Shown here piece by piece: positions 1-8,900 of a DNA stretch of 23,814 bases. The DNA lies in contig JAVYAJ010000431.1 of assembly GCA_032229885.1 (NCBI GenBank), forward strand, positions 1 through 23,814, read 5' to 3'. The stretch's first letter is position 1. Every line of letters starts with the position of its first letter. Made by a program: the position numbers and the translations under genes. The notes beneath the pieces were generated by a model. That model was not told the DNA's origin, ran no database searches, and was given only the letters and a program-made list of their open reading frames with translations. Source of the stretch: Anammoximicrobium sp032229885. GTDB taxonomy: Bacteria > Planctomycetota > Planctomycetia > Pirellulales > Pirellulaceae.

Positions 1-68
1 CTAGATGGAAAATTTCCCCTCCCCCACCTTGCCACATTTCACCAGATTCACGGCATTCCATCGTGGTC

Positions 69-413
69 TCACGTACGTGCTAGCTTTAAAGGGCTGGGTG
101 CTACGACAGACCACTGCCTCGCGCCGTGCACTGGGCACGGAAGATGCGAACTCGAGGACAAGCGACACGGGTTACGACTGGCGTTCCACTCGAAAAACGA
201 GCGTCCCGACCTCCCGTATCCGAACACGACCTGAGAACAAGAACGATACACGTCGGCCGCCAGACGCACGCCGTCTCGCATCGGCGCCATGACCTTGTGC
301 TCCAAGCGAACCTGGTAAGCCCCAGCTTCGCCGCCGTATAGCCCCGTCGCCAGCAGCAGCAAGACAACCCAAGTCGTGACGAGCGAACGAGCACGCTGAA
401 CAGACATCGACAT
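69..413 (-). pseudogene. N-terminal remnant of a secreted CocE/NonD-family (S15-like) hydrolase
   Basis: Read on the minus strand from the ATG at 413, the product opens with a clear signal peptide (basic MSMSVQRAR, a hydrophobic stretch, then an AGA cleavage region). It continues YQVRLEHKVMAPMRDGVRL and AADVYR. The pattern V-M-x-P-MRDGV-x-LAADVYRP is the hallmark start of CocE/NonD hydrolases, related to X-prolyl dipeptidyl peptidase and cocaine esterase. After about 60 residues the homology collapses. A short stretch, GYGRSGRSFFEW, faintly recalls the later RGxGxSxGxFxxW strand of the family, as if an internal piece was deleted, and the frame then stops at 69. Intact family members are around 550-650 aa, so this piece cannot fold as a hydrolase. 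It is called a decayed gene. The start at 413 is chosen because the signal peptide begins there; the open frame extends upstream to 509 without family resemblance. Confidence 0.6.
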
Positions 414-587
414 CCCCTGCCACAAGTCGCGGACGCGGAATCGGAGCGACGGCGAATCGCGATCAACACGCGCCTCATCCCCGCTGAAATCTTTCGGCGT
501 CGCTCCCACGGCGCAGCGGGCGGACGCTTACCAGACGTGGATTATCCGCGACGAAGAGCAGAGCGTCAGGCTACGAGCGTCCCGCAC

Positions 588-617
588 GCGATCCTGGTGC
601 GCGCGATCCTGGTGCGC
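588..617. repeat. Perfect 15-bp tandem duplication
   Basis: The 15-mer gcgatcctggtgcgc occurs twice back to back (588-602 and 603-617) in the non-coding gap between the hydrolase remnant and the end of the first DUF1559 gene. It looks like a recent slippage duplication. No function is evident. Confidence 0.85.
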
Positions 618-679
618 CCCCTGCGCGAGCAAACCGCCGCGCAAACCACGCCCCGAACATGCCCGGCCCCGCGGCTGCG

Positions 680-1693
680 CTAAAATGCGCCGCTGGGAAC
701 CACCTCGCCGTGGCTCCGCGTACACAGGGCCCACATCACCTGCTGGTCTATCGTGCCGTGCAGCAGCCGCGCCGAGCCGTCCATGAACAGGAAGTGACAG
801 CCGTCGTAATGCGGCGAGAAGAATTGCCCTGTCGTACCGGTCGGATCGTTCATCGTCGACTGCCGGCTGTGGGCAACAACGCTGACCAACGCCGGACGCC
901 AGCCCTGGCACGCGGGCAACGCGGGATTGTAGGGCGGTGGGTTCATCTGGAAATTGAAGACGACCTCCTGTCCCGGCAAGATGCCGGCCCAGGCCGAGAG
1001 CGCTAGCCCGCTGTATCGCTCGCCGACGCCCACCGTGTTCGACGTCCCGTCCGTGACGTCGTCGATCCGGATCGCTTGGTTGCGGTGAAACATGCCGTTG
1101 AACGGTTGAAACTCGTAACAGCCCGTCAACGGGTCGCCATCGATCGTGCGGCCGCCTAGCACGCCGACATAACTGGTCGAGGCCACGCCGCTGAGCATCA
1201 CGGTCGGTGTGTTGGAATCCGACGCAGGCGAACCACAGTCGTACAACGAGATTATTACCGGACCCGGATCGCTGGGACATCGATACTGCTTGATGACCGT
1301 CTGCCGCGCCTCGGCATTGCCCGGATCGCTGATCAGCCGGTCATAGTCGACGATCGCGTCGAAACCGACATCTTCCATATAGGGCAACATCCGCGCGAAA
1401 AAACTCCAGCCCGGTCCCAGGTCGACGGGCGCCGCAGTACAGTCGCCCGGAGGCATCTTCCAGTTGGGATCCTGCAGCTTCGACACGACTCCCGGCGGGA
1501 ACGCCCTGTAGGATGCGTGATAGTTGTGCAACGCCAGCCCCATCTGTCGGAGGTTGTTCACGCACTGGGCTCGCCTCGCCGCCTCGCGCGCCGCCTGGAT
1601 CGCCGGCAGCAGCAGCGCAACCAGCAACCCGATGATGAAAATCACGACCAGCAGTTCGATCAGTGTAAATCCTCTACGATAGGCGGGAGTCAT
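680..1693 (-). CDS. DUF1559 domain-containing pseudopilin-like protein (copy 1)
   Basis: The product is 337 aa. Residues 1-8 end in Gly and are followed by FTLIELLVV, so a type IV prepilin peptidase should cut between G8 and F9, leaving Phe +1 and Glu +5. A hydrophobic helix runs over about residues 9-32, followed by the family signature P-A-I-Q-A-A-R-E-A-A-R-R with a Cys at 44 and NNLRQMGLALHNYH. The C-terminus carries the H-x9-DG motif (His 295, Asp-Gly 305-306), typical of the planctomycete DUF1559/SBP_bac_10 family. The function of the family is not established; a pseudopilin or surface role is inferred from the N-terminus. The start at 1693 is preferred because a GAGG lies 6 nt upstream of this ATG; the adjacent ATG at 1696 sits too close to it. 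The gene is divergent from the toroid gene at 2464. Confidence 0.93.
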   Translation of the reverse strand: MTPAYRRGFTLIELLVVIFIIGLLVALLLPAIQAAREAARRAQCVNNLRQMGLALHNYHASYRAFPPGVVSKLQDPNWKMPPGDCTAAPVDLGPGWSFFARMLPYMEDVGFDAIVDYDRLISDPGNAEARQTVIKQYRCPSDPGPVIISLYDCGSPASDSNTPTVMLSGVASTSYVGVLGGRTIDGDPLTGCYEFQPFNGMFHRNQAIRIDDVTDGTSNTVGVGERYSGLALSAWAGILPGQEVVFNFQMNPPPYNPALPACQGWRPALVSVVAHSRQSTMNDPTGTTGQFFSPHYDGCHFLFMDGSARLLHGTIDQQVMWALCTRSHGEVVPSGAF

Positions 1694-2463
1694 CATACAC
1701 CTCGTCGGCGGAGTGCGAGTGGATCGCAGGATGGCGTATCGACGTGAAACGAGCAATGACAGACGGGCTTCACATCATTGGCGGGAATGACGAATCGCAC
1801 TGATGACACGGACACGGTGCGTCGAACACACGCTCGCCGCCATCGAGTTCTCACATCGCGAACGGGCTGTCCTTTCTCGCCGGAGCCTTCCGCATCCCGG
1901 TCCCTCGATGCCGCTCGCTGTGCCATCAACGAAAGGCCGTTTCGATCAGCCCGATCAGCACTTCGGTGGGATCCTAACCCGCTGGCGTGATTCGATCAAG
2001 TCGCGAACTTCGATTTGCCCGCTGGAGTTGCGCCCGACGATGGGCGCAACCCGTTGTATATCCCGCGTTTGGCAGATCATCTTCACAGTCTCGTTTTCTG
2101 TTTTTTTGTCGGATCTGTGCGGCGCGACACTTGGCATGCCGTCGTATGCACAATGTGTGCGGTTCCGCCGCGCCGCCCGCATACGACGCTCCGTACCCAT
2201 CCTTCAACACGAATGCGAGGAAATATAAGGAGGCGTTTCAGCGCCCTCTGTGCGGATGGGCAGCAAGGATGATTCCCAACTGGGGGCATAGGTGTCGAAT
2301 GAATCGACACGGATGGCGACAACTTCGACAGTGGGATCGGCGCTCATGATCGAAGCGTGATCCGAGACTTCATCCTGTACATTGCTGGGGCGCGTTCTGC
2401 GTCGCGTCTTCGCCATGGCACGAGAATTGCAGCTAAACACCTCACGGGGTCTGAACGTCTCGA
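1694..2463. other. 770-bp divergent intergenic region
   Basis: This gap separates two divergently oriented genes and must hold both promoters, but no convincing -35/-10 pair was found. It contains a 10-bp inverted repeat (2140-2149 with 2179-2188), a T7 run at 2101-2107 and an orphan Shine-Dalgarno-like AAGGAGG at 2227-2233 with no good start codon at proper distance. Short open frames on both strands show no family resemblance. Confidence 0.5.
2140..2188. promoter_or_regulatory. 10-bp inverted repeat in divergent promoter region
   Basis: cgtcgtatgc (2140-2149) is perfectly complementary to gcatacgacg (2179-2188) with 29 nt between. It lies roughly midway between two divergent genes, so a shared operator or an RNA hairpin are both possible. 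There is no T-run directly after either arm. Confidence 0.4.
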
Positions 2464-3630
2464 ATGAAGCAGAGGAACGAAGCTGTGCGAAAAACTCTCA
2501 TCGTGGCCGCGATTGTGCTTGTAATGGAGATTAGCGGAGTTGCAACACGTCTGTGGGGGGCGGATACCCAGCGGGTTGGAGCGGATCCCGAGCTGTACCA
2601 AAGTACGGTCGCCCGGGCGATTCAATTTCTGTCCAGTCGTCAGGTCGATGATGGTTCGCTCAGTGCGCAGATCGGAGTCGGCCCCACAGCGCTGGCCGGG
2701 TTGGGCCTGCTGCGCAGCGGGCCAGCGGTGGATGATCCGCGGGTGGTGAAGATCCTCGAGTATTTGGAGCAGTATACGCAGGAGAGCGGCGGGATCTATG
2801 TGCCTGGCAGCCGGATCCCGATGTACGAAACGTGCGTCGCCCTAGTCTGCTTTCATGAAGCGAACCGCAACGGGCGATTTGACAAGATCATTCAAGAGGG
2901 TGAGAAGTTCATTCGCGGCGGGCAGTGGGATGAGAGCAAGGGCAAGGATCCGTCTGATCCATCCTACGGAGGCACAGGCTATGGCGGCAAGTCGCGTCCC
3001 GACTTGTCGAACACCGCCTTCTTTATCGACGCCCTGAAGTCTTGCGGTGCGGGCGCGGATGATCCCGCGATCCAGCGCGCGCTGATCTTCGTCTCGCGCT
3101 GCCAGAACCTTGAAACCGAACATAACACCACGCCGTTCGCCGCCAAAGTCAACGATGGCGGCTTCTATTATACCTGCGTGTTGGAGGGCCAGAACGAAGA
3201 ACGACAGACGTCCAGTGGTGGGCTGCGCAGCTATGGCTCGATGTCCTACTCGGGTTTGAAGAGCATGATCTATGCGGGTCTGACGAAAGACGATCCGCGC
3301 GTCAAAGCTGCGGTCACTTGGATTCGCAAGAACTATGACCTCAAGTCCAATCCCGGAATGGGCAGCGCGGGCCTGTATTACTATTACCACACCTTTGCCA
3401 AAGCCTTGGATGCACTGGGGATCGACGAGATCGAAGACGCTCAGGGCAGGAAACACGACTGGCGACGAGATCTGACCGAGGAACTTGCGCGACGGCAACA
3501 GGAAAATGGATCCTGGGTCAACGAGAACCGGCAATGGATGGAAAGCGATCCGAACCTGGCGACAGCCTTCGCGCTGCTGGCCCTGTCCTACTGTCGGCCG
3601 ACGGATACCGCCCAGGCGGCCGTTCGATGA
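2464..3630 (+). CDS. Secreted prenyltransferase/squalene-oxidase repeat protein (alpha/alpha toroid)
   Basis: The product is 388 aa with an N-terminal signal peptide or anchor (about residues 8-30, then LWGA). The rest is built of repeated helical pairs whose inner helices read PTALAGLGLL (about 74), YETCVALVCF (about 121), SNTAFFIDAL (about 182), SGLKSMIYAGL (about 264) and NLATAFALLAL (about 364). QW-like motifs include QVDDGSL and QQENGSW. This is the terpenoid-cyclase/protein-prenyltransferase alpha-alpha toroid fold. The DxDD motif of squalene-hopene cyclases is absent, and the protein is shorter than those enzymes (about 630 aa), so triterpene cyclisation is unlikely; a secreted toroid of unknown role is the safer call. 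A GTG at 2485 with AGAGGA 7 nt upstream is a better-supported start than the ATG at 2464 and would shorten the signal peptide by seven residues. Confidence 0.88.
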   Translation: MKQRNEAVRKTLIVAAIVLVMEISGVATRLWGADTQRVGADPELYQSTVARAIQFLSSRQVDDGSLSAQIGVGPTALAGLGLLRSGPAVDDPRVVKILEYLEQYTQESGGIYVPGSRIPMYETCVALVCFHEANRNGRFDKIIQEGEKFIRGGQWDESKGKDPSDPSYGGTGYGGKSRPDLSNTAFFIDALKSCGAGADDPAIQRALIFVSRCQNLETEHNTTPFAAKVNDGGFYYTCVLEGQNEERQTSSGGLRSYGSMSYSGLKSMIYAGLTKDDPRVKAAVTWIRKNYDLKSNPGMGSAGLYYYYHTFAKALDALGIDEIEDAQGRKHDWRRDLTEELARRQQENGSWVNENRQWMESDPNLATAFALLALSYCRPTDTAQAAVR

Positions 3631-3874
3631 AGCGAGTCTGCGAACGTCGTGACCAACAGCGGTGTTTGGCGCAAGGGAACCATGCGCGGCGCGGCAAGGC
3701 TCGGCGGAACGAGAGCGTCGAGGGCGGCCACCTCGCGGGAGTTCAACCATACGACAGGGTGTCGAGTCCCGGCGGACGAGTTATCGCCCTGCGCCACGTC
3801 GGCCAGTCTGCACACGCTTGGATTCCGTCGCCCCAGGTCGCGTGACATGGCAGCGAACACCGGCTGTCATACCG

Positions 3875-3970
3875 CACAGTCTATGGTTGCACAATCTACG
3901 GCCGCACGGGCTACGGTTGCACGGGCTACAGTTGGGCAGTCTCCATCTGGACAATTTCCATCTGGATAGC
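3875..3970 (+). repeat. 15-bp minisatellite coding for pentapeptide-like repeats
   Basis: Six consecutive 15-nt units begin at 3875, 3890, 3905, 3920, 3935 and 3950, with a partial seventh (6 nt). Unit examples are cacgggctacggttg and gacaatttccatctg. In one frame they translate to HSLWL-HNLRP-HGLRL-HGLQL-GSLHL-DNFHL-DS. That pattern (x-N/G/S-L/F-x-L) is close to the pentapeptide-repeat consensus A(D/N)LxX. The phase is exactly three codons times five, so the array looks derived from a protein repeat. The surrounding frame is not a credible gene, so it may be a relic of a pentapeptide-repeat gene or a local expansion. Confidence 0.8.
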
Positions 3971-4076
3971 GGACGTCGGGACCGGATCACGAATGCGTCG
4001 TGGGCTACTGGAGGCTTCCTGAAGATCAACGCCTCTGAAACAGGCTATGTCCCATCGTATGGCGGGACACCGAGAG

Positions 4077-4082
4077 AAGGAG
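4077..4082 (+). promoter_or_regulatory. Ribosome binding site deciding the start of DUF1559 copy 2
   Basis: AAGGAG lies 9 nt before the ATG at 4092. An upstream in-frame ATG at 4047 would add 15 residues ahead of the prepilin-type leader and has no comparable site, so 4092 is taken as the start. Confidence 0.75.
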
Positions 4083-4091
4083 TGGTGCTGG

Positions 4092-5084
4092 ATGCGCAGA
4101 ACGCGTGGGTTTACGCTGGTCGAACTGCTCGTGGTGATCGCCATTATCGGGATCCTGGTCGGGCTGTTATTGCCAGCCATCCAAGCCGCCCGCGAGGCTG
4201 CGCGGCGGATGCAGTGTGGCAATCAGTTGAGGCAAATCGGTTTGGCAATGCACCATTACACGGACGAGCATGGCGTGCTGCCGCCGCTCGTCAACAGCTT
4301 CACTCCGCTAGCTCGGATGCTGCCCTATTATGAACAGGCCGATCTGGCGCGTTTGTTCGACTTCAGCGGTTCCGCGATGACGGCGTCCTCGCCGGACGCC
4401 CTGCTTGCGGCCGCGACGCCCGTGGGACTGTTTCTCTGCTCTAGCGACCCCGAGACTCCGACTCACATTGTCACCTCTGGAAGCACCACCCGTGCCTGGG
4501 CCGGCAGCAACTATGCCATGAACGGTTCCAGCGGCACGGGATCCTGGCAGAACTGCGATCCCTTCGGCAATGCGGGCGACGGTCTGTGTTATGTCAACGC
4601 GAGTATTCGGCTGGAACACATCCTCGACGGCACGTCCAACACACTGGCCTTTACGGAGAGCCTGCGCGGTGGATGTGATGCGCCGTCACTGACGCCGATG
4701 CCCGATATCCAGACCTACGTCGGTATCCCGGGAGATGGCTTGGACGTCGTCGCCTTGATGGTCCATGCCGAGACGGCAGAGCACGGCGGCCTGGATGCGG
4801 TTCTTCCCAGCATCGGCAGTTGGTCGGGCCAGCGGCTGTCCAACTGGTTCAAGATGGACATGGTTCCGGGCACGATCATGAACGGTCGCTTTACGCCCAA
4901 CAGCCCGATCCCCGATTTAGGCGCGCGGCGGATCCGGGTGACTGCGGCCCGCAGCCGTCATCCGGGCGGCGTGAACGTCTGCATGGCGGACGGGAGCGTG
5001 CGATTTGTCGCCAACGCCGTCGAACGTGCGATCTGGCACGCGCTGTGGACGCGGGCCGGCGGCGAGGTCGTTGGCCGGTTTTAA
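4092..5084 (+). CDS. DUF1559 domain-containing pseudopilin-like protein (copy 2)
   Basis: The product is 330 aa. The leader MRRTRG is followed by FTLVELLVVIAIIG, so cleavage after G6 with Glu at +5 is expected. One transmembrane helix spans about residues 7-29. The signature PAIQAAREAARRMQC and NQLRQIGLAMHHY follows, and the C-terminal H-x9-DG motif sits at His 290. It is the first gene of a tight plus-strand cluster: the ABC ATPase starts 77 bp downstream and the permease overlaps that gene. Co-expression with an FtsX-type ABC system suggests that this pseudopilin-like protein works with, or is handled by, that transporter; this is inference from neighbourhood only. It is shorter and more divergent in the middle than copies 1 and 3. 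Confidence 0.93.
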   Translation: MRRTRGFTLVELLVVIAIIGILVGLLLPAIQAAREAARRMQCGNQLRQIGLAMHHYTDEHGVLPPLVNSFTPLARMLPYYEQADLARLFDFSGSAMTASSPDALLAAATPVGLFLCSSDPETPTHIVTSGSTTRAWAGSNYAMNGSSGTGSWQNCDPFGNAGDGLCYVNASIRLEHILDGTSNTLAFTESLRGGCDAPSLTPMPDIQTYVGIPGDGLDVVALMVHAETAEHGGLDAVLPSIGSWSGQRLSNWFKMDMVPGTIMNGRFTPNSPIPDLGARRIRVTAARSRHPGGVNVCMADGSVRFVANAVERAIWHALWTRAGGEVVGRF

Positions 5085-5161
5085 GCCCATCGCGCGGCGG
5101 GCTTCGAACCCCTCGAGCATAAACACGCGCAACGACCGAGCTGCAAAGGAACTCGAGCTTT

Positions 5162-5932
5162 ATGAACAACGCGTCTCCCTTGTGCGTCGAGGGCCTTACC
5201 AAGCGGTTTAGGCAAGGCACGACGACCGTCGAAGCGGTGCGCGATATCTCGCTGACCGTCCGCCGCGGGGAATTCGTATCAGTGATGGGCGCCAGCGGCT
5301 CGGGCAAGAGCACGCTGCTGCACGTGATCGCCGGGCTCACACGACCGGACGACGGACGCGTGCTGGTCGATGGCGAAGACCTGTCGACTCTGTCGGATCG
5401 GCGTTTGACGCTGTTTCGCCGGCGGCGGATCGGCCTCGTGTTCCAGGCGTTCAACCTGATTCCCACACTGTCCGCGCGAGACAATGTCCTGCTGCCGATG
5501 TTGGCCGATGGCCGTAATGGCGGCGTCGAACAGCGGGTTGATGAACTGCTGGACCGCCTCGGCTTGATGGAACGTCGCACCCATCGTCCCGACGCGCTCA
5601 GCGGCGGCGAACAACAGCGTGTGGCCATCGCCCGCGCGATTATCGGCGATCCTTCGATCATTCTGGCGGACGAGCCGACGGGCAGCCTCGACTCGGTCAC
5701 CGGTCAGAGCATCTGTCGGCTGCTGCGGCAGTTGTGCCGCGAGCAAGGTCGAACGATCGTTGTCGTCACGCACGAGCCGGCGGTGGCTGTATGGGGCGAG
5801 CGGGTCATCGTCTTGAAGGACGGACGCGTGCTCACGGAATTCTCGACCGAACAGTTCCGCGATCTGCACGAACTGGCGGCGCACTACCACGAGATCGTCG
5901 GCCTGACCCCGACGCCGGAGGCTGCGGCATGA
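5162..5932 (+). CDS. ABC transporter ATP-binding protein, LolD/MacB type
   Basis: The product is 256 aa, a normal length for a stand-alone ATPase. All nucleotide-binding motifs are present: Walker A GASGSGKST (43-51), Q-loop Gln 95 in VFQAFNLIP, signature LSGGEQQRVAIARA (146-159), Walker B IILADEP (166-172) with catalytic Glu 171, and H-loop His 204. The sequence is of the family that powers FtsX-type permeases (LolCDE lipoprotein release, MacB, FtsE). AAAGGA at 5145-5150 precedes the ATG. The stop codon overlaps the permease start (ATGA), indicating translational coupling and a shared complex at the cytoplasmic membrane. Confidence 0.95.
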   Translation: MNNASPLCVEGLTKRFRQGTTTVEAVRDISLTVRRGEFVSVMGASGSGKSTLLHVIAGLTRPDDGRVLVDGEDLSTLSDRRLTLFRRRRIGLVFQAFNLIPTLSARDNVLLPMLADGRNGGVEQRVDELLDRLGLMERRTHRPDALSGGEQQRVAIARAIIGDPSIILADEPTGSLDSVTGQSICRLLRQLCREQGRTIVVVTHEPAVAVWGERVIVLKDGRVLTEFSTEQFRDLHELAAHYHEIVGLTPTPEAAA

Positions 5933-8900
5933 GCGTCGTCTGGAAATTGACGCTGGCGTATGCCGTGCGGCATCCGCTGCGACTGTTGCTGACTTCGCTG
6001 GCGATGGTCGCGTCGGCCTGCATGGTTGTCTGGGTGGTCAGCGGCTACGATGCGCTGGCTTCGCAGTTCGCTGGACAAGCTGCCAAGTATCTCGGCCGAT
6101 ACGACTTGTTCGTCGTTCCCGAAGATCCCGCTGATGCATCCCTCGATACGAGCTTGGTCGAGCACATGCAGCAGGATCCTGCCGTCGCCGAAGTGACGCC
6201 CGTGATCCAGGTGGACGTGCGACTGTTGAACCCGAACATCGAATCCGACGGCTTCGGCGGCCCGAGCGGTCTGGGCGGCCCGAGTGGGCGCGATGGGCTG
6301 GCCGGGTTCACAAAGGAGCCGCGCGGCCCTGGCGGAGGGGAGCGGCCGAGCGGAGACGATGGACCTGCAAGACCACAGGCCGCCGATTCTGCCGGTCGCA
6401 AAATCAAACCGGGCGCGTGGTCTGGTCCGGGCAGGGGGCCTGGTTCCGGTGCGGGATCTGGTCCAGGCGCTGGCGGCCGCGGCGGCGCCCGCGGTTCCGG
6501 CTTTCGAGGCTTTGGAGGGTCGCCCAGGCTGGTTGGCACGGACGCCAGCGAACCGCCTCATGCTCTGGTCGAAGGCGTCTGGATCGATCCGACCCATCCC
6601 GAACTTCGGGCCGCGGTGCTCGGCAAGAACACCGCCGAGCGGATGGGCTTCCGCGTGGGCGACGACGCGCTGCTGATCGTCGGCACCAAGGAGTTTCGCC
6701 TGAAGATCGCGGGCCTGATCGAGGAAGGCCCGCCGCAGGCGGGGATGGGTCGAACGATGCGTCCGCCCGGATCCGACAAGCCGCGCACGGGCATCGCAGC
6801 CGGTCCGGCGGCGTCGGCGATCTACGTCCCCATGAGCTTGGCGCTGCACTTTACCCGCGGCAACGCGAAGGTCAATTTGATCAATATCCGCTTGAAGCCC
6901 GAGGCAAAGACGCAGATCGCTCAGTTCCGCGCCGCTTGGGAACCGCGCATCGCTCGTACCCAGCCGCTGGCCTCGATTCTAGGTGTCGACGACATCAAGA
7001 CGGGCATCGAGGAAGGCATGATGGCCACGCGGACGCGACAAGAGGCCTGGGGCGCGACGGGACTCGCGCTGCTGGCCGCGTTGTTCATCATCTTCAGCAC
7101 GCTCAGCATGGGCGTGAATGAGCGCGTCCGCCAGTTTGCCATCCTGCGGGCCGTCGGTCTGACACGTGCTCAGGTGGCTCTGGTCATCGCCATGGAAGGA
7201 CTCTTGCTGGCCTTGATCGGCTGGGGCGGCGGCCTCTTGGCGGGCCGCGGACTGATCGCGGTCGTCGCTCGCTCGCCATCCAGCTTGTTCCAAGGCGGCG
7301 GCGCCACGCTGGGCACGTGGTGCATCGTCTTGACCGGCCTCAGCGCGATGGGCGGCGCTTTGGCTGCCTCCGTCCTGCCGGCCTGGCGCGCCACGCGCGT
7401 CCAGCCGCTCGAGGCCATGTCGCCGAACCGCCCGACACGCCCAGGTTTGGGCTGGACGACGGTGCTGGGAGCCATCGGCCTGGCACTGATCGCTGTCAAT
7501 CCGATCCTGGTCTATGTGGCGTCGGAAAGCATCGCGGGCGATGCGCTATACGGGATCTATACCGCGGTAGGCTGCACGACCATGGCCGTTGGCTTTCTGC
7601 TGTTGACGCCGGCTACGATCCTGATCGGCGAGGCCGTGATCGGCCCGCTGCTGGCGCGGCTCCTGGGCTTAGAGCCGCGCCTGCTCCGTTCGCAACTGGG
7701 CAGCAACGTGTGGCGCACGCTGGGCACCACCGCCGCGCTGACGGTGGGCCTGGGACTGTTCGTCGCCATGCAGATTTGGGGCTACTCGATGCTCGAACCC
7801 TTCAAGCCCGGCGCGTGGGTGCCCGACGCCCTGGTGACCTTCCAGCGCGGCGGACTGCCTGATTCGGAGCTTGCCGCCGTGCAGACCATGGCCGGCGTCC
7901 GCCCCGGACAGTGCATTCCGCTGGCGGTCGAACAGCCGAAGCTGGTTTCCGACATCACCGGCAGCGACGAGCGCGTTTCGGTGATCCGGCAGAAGAACGT
8001 GATCATGATCGGTTTAGACCCGCAGGTGGCGTTCGGCGGTCCCGATCCGCTGGTGAAAGCGCGTTTTGTGGAAGGTACGCCGGACGAGGCGATTGCCAAG
8101 CTGCGCGAAGGACGCAACTGTATCGCGCCGGATCACTTTCTGCGCGCGACAAACCTGAAGCTGGGCGACCGGTTTTCGATGGTTCCACCGGATTCGCCTG
8201 CGAGACAAGTCGAATACACGATCGTCGCCACGGTGGCGCTGCCCGGCTGGCACTGGATGACCAAGTTCTCGGGCTTGCGGCGCCGCGAGGACCGCGCAGC
8301 AGCGATGGTCTTTGCCGATTTCGCTACGGTACGACGCGATTTTGACTTGCATCAGATCAACTTCTTTTGGATGAACGTCGACGAGGATTTCGGGCGGGCG
8401 CACCTCGCGGAGGTCCAGCAAGCAGCGGAGGAGAAGCGACAAACCGCAGCCGCGGCTGGTGCGCCGGGCTCGCGTCCGCCTGCGCCGCTGACCATCCAGG
8501 CCGTGATCGACGCCAAGCGGGCGGCCGTGCTCAAGATCGGTGAGGCCTTGCAGCCCATTGCCGAGCGGAATATGGGCGAGGAACAGCCGGTCAACATGCA
8601 GGGCCGCTGGTCGTATGGGGCCACGATGGTGGGATCGTCCGTGCGGGTCAGCACGCCGGACGAAGTGGGCGTATTCATCATGGCCCGAGCGTCAGGCATG
8701 ATCTGGGCCTCGTGTTATCTACCGCTGATCACGCTGGTGGTCACGTCGCTGGGTGTGGTCAACGCTGTCATGGCATCGGTCCGCGCGCGTCGGTGGGAGT
8801 TCGGCGTGCTCCGCTCGCAGGGCGTGACGCGCAGCGGGCTGTTCCGCATGATCCTGGCCGAGGGCCTGCTGATCGGGCTGATCGCCTGCCTGCTCAGCCT

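Larger units (their letters stand above)
3631..4091. other. 461-bp spacer with minisatellite
   Basis: This region lies between the toroid gene and the DUF1559-ABC cluster, all on the plus strand. The main content is the 15-bp repeat array at 3875-3970. A plus-strand open frame runs through the array from 3662 to 4333, but it overlaps the start of the next gene by about 240 bp in another frame and has no recognisable domain beyond the repeats. No convincing promoter or terminator was found. Confidence 0.5.

Noticed and set aside
2204..2416. Small minus-strand open frame (about 70 codons) upstream of the toroid gene
   Set aside because: No ribosome site or family resemblance; it would occupy the promoter region of the toroid gene.
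3662..4333. Plus-strand open frame of 223 codons containing the pentapeptide-like array
   Set aside because: It overlaps the well-supported DUF1559 gene by about 240 bp in another frame, lacks a ribosome site and has no domain outside the 15-bp array.
5734..5928. Upstream extension of the permease frame
   Set aside because: It lies fully over the ABC ATPase in a different frame; the ATG at 5929 in the ATGA overlap gives the normal FtsX N-terminus.
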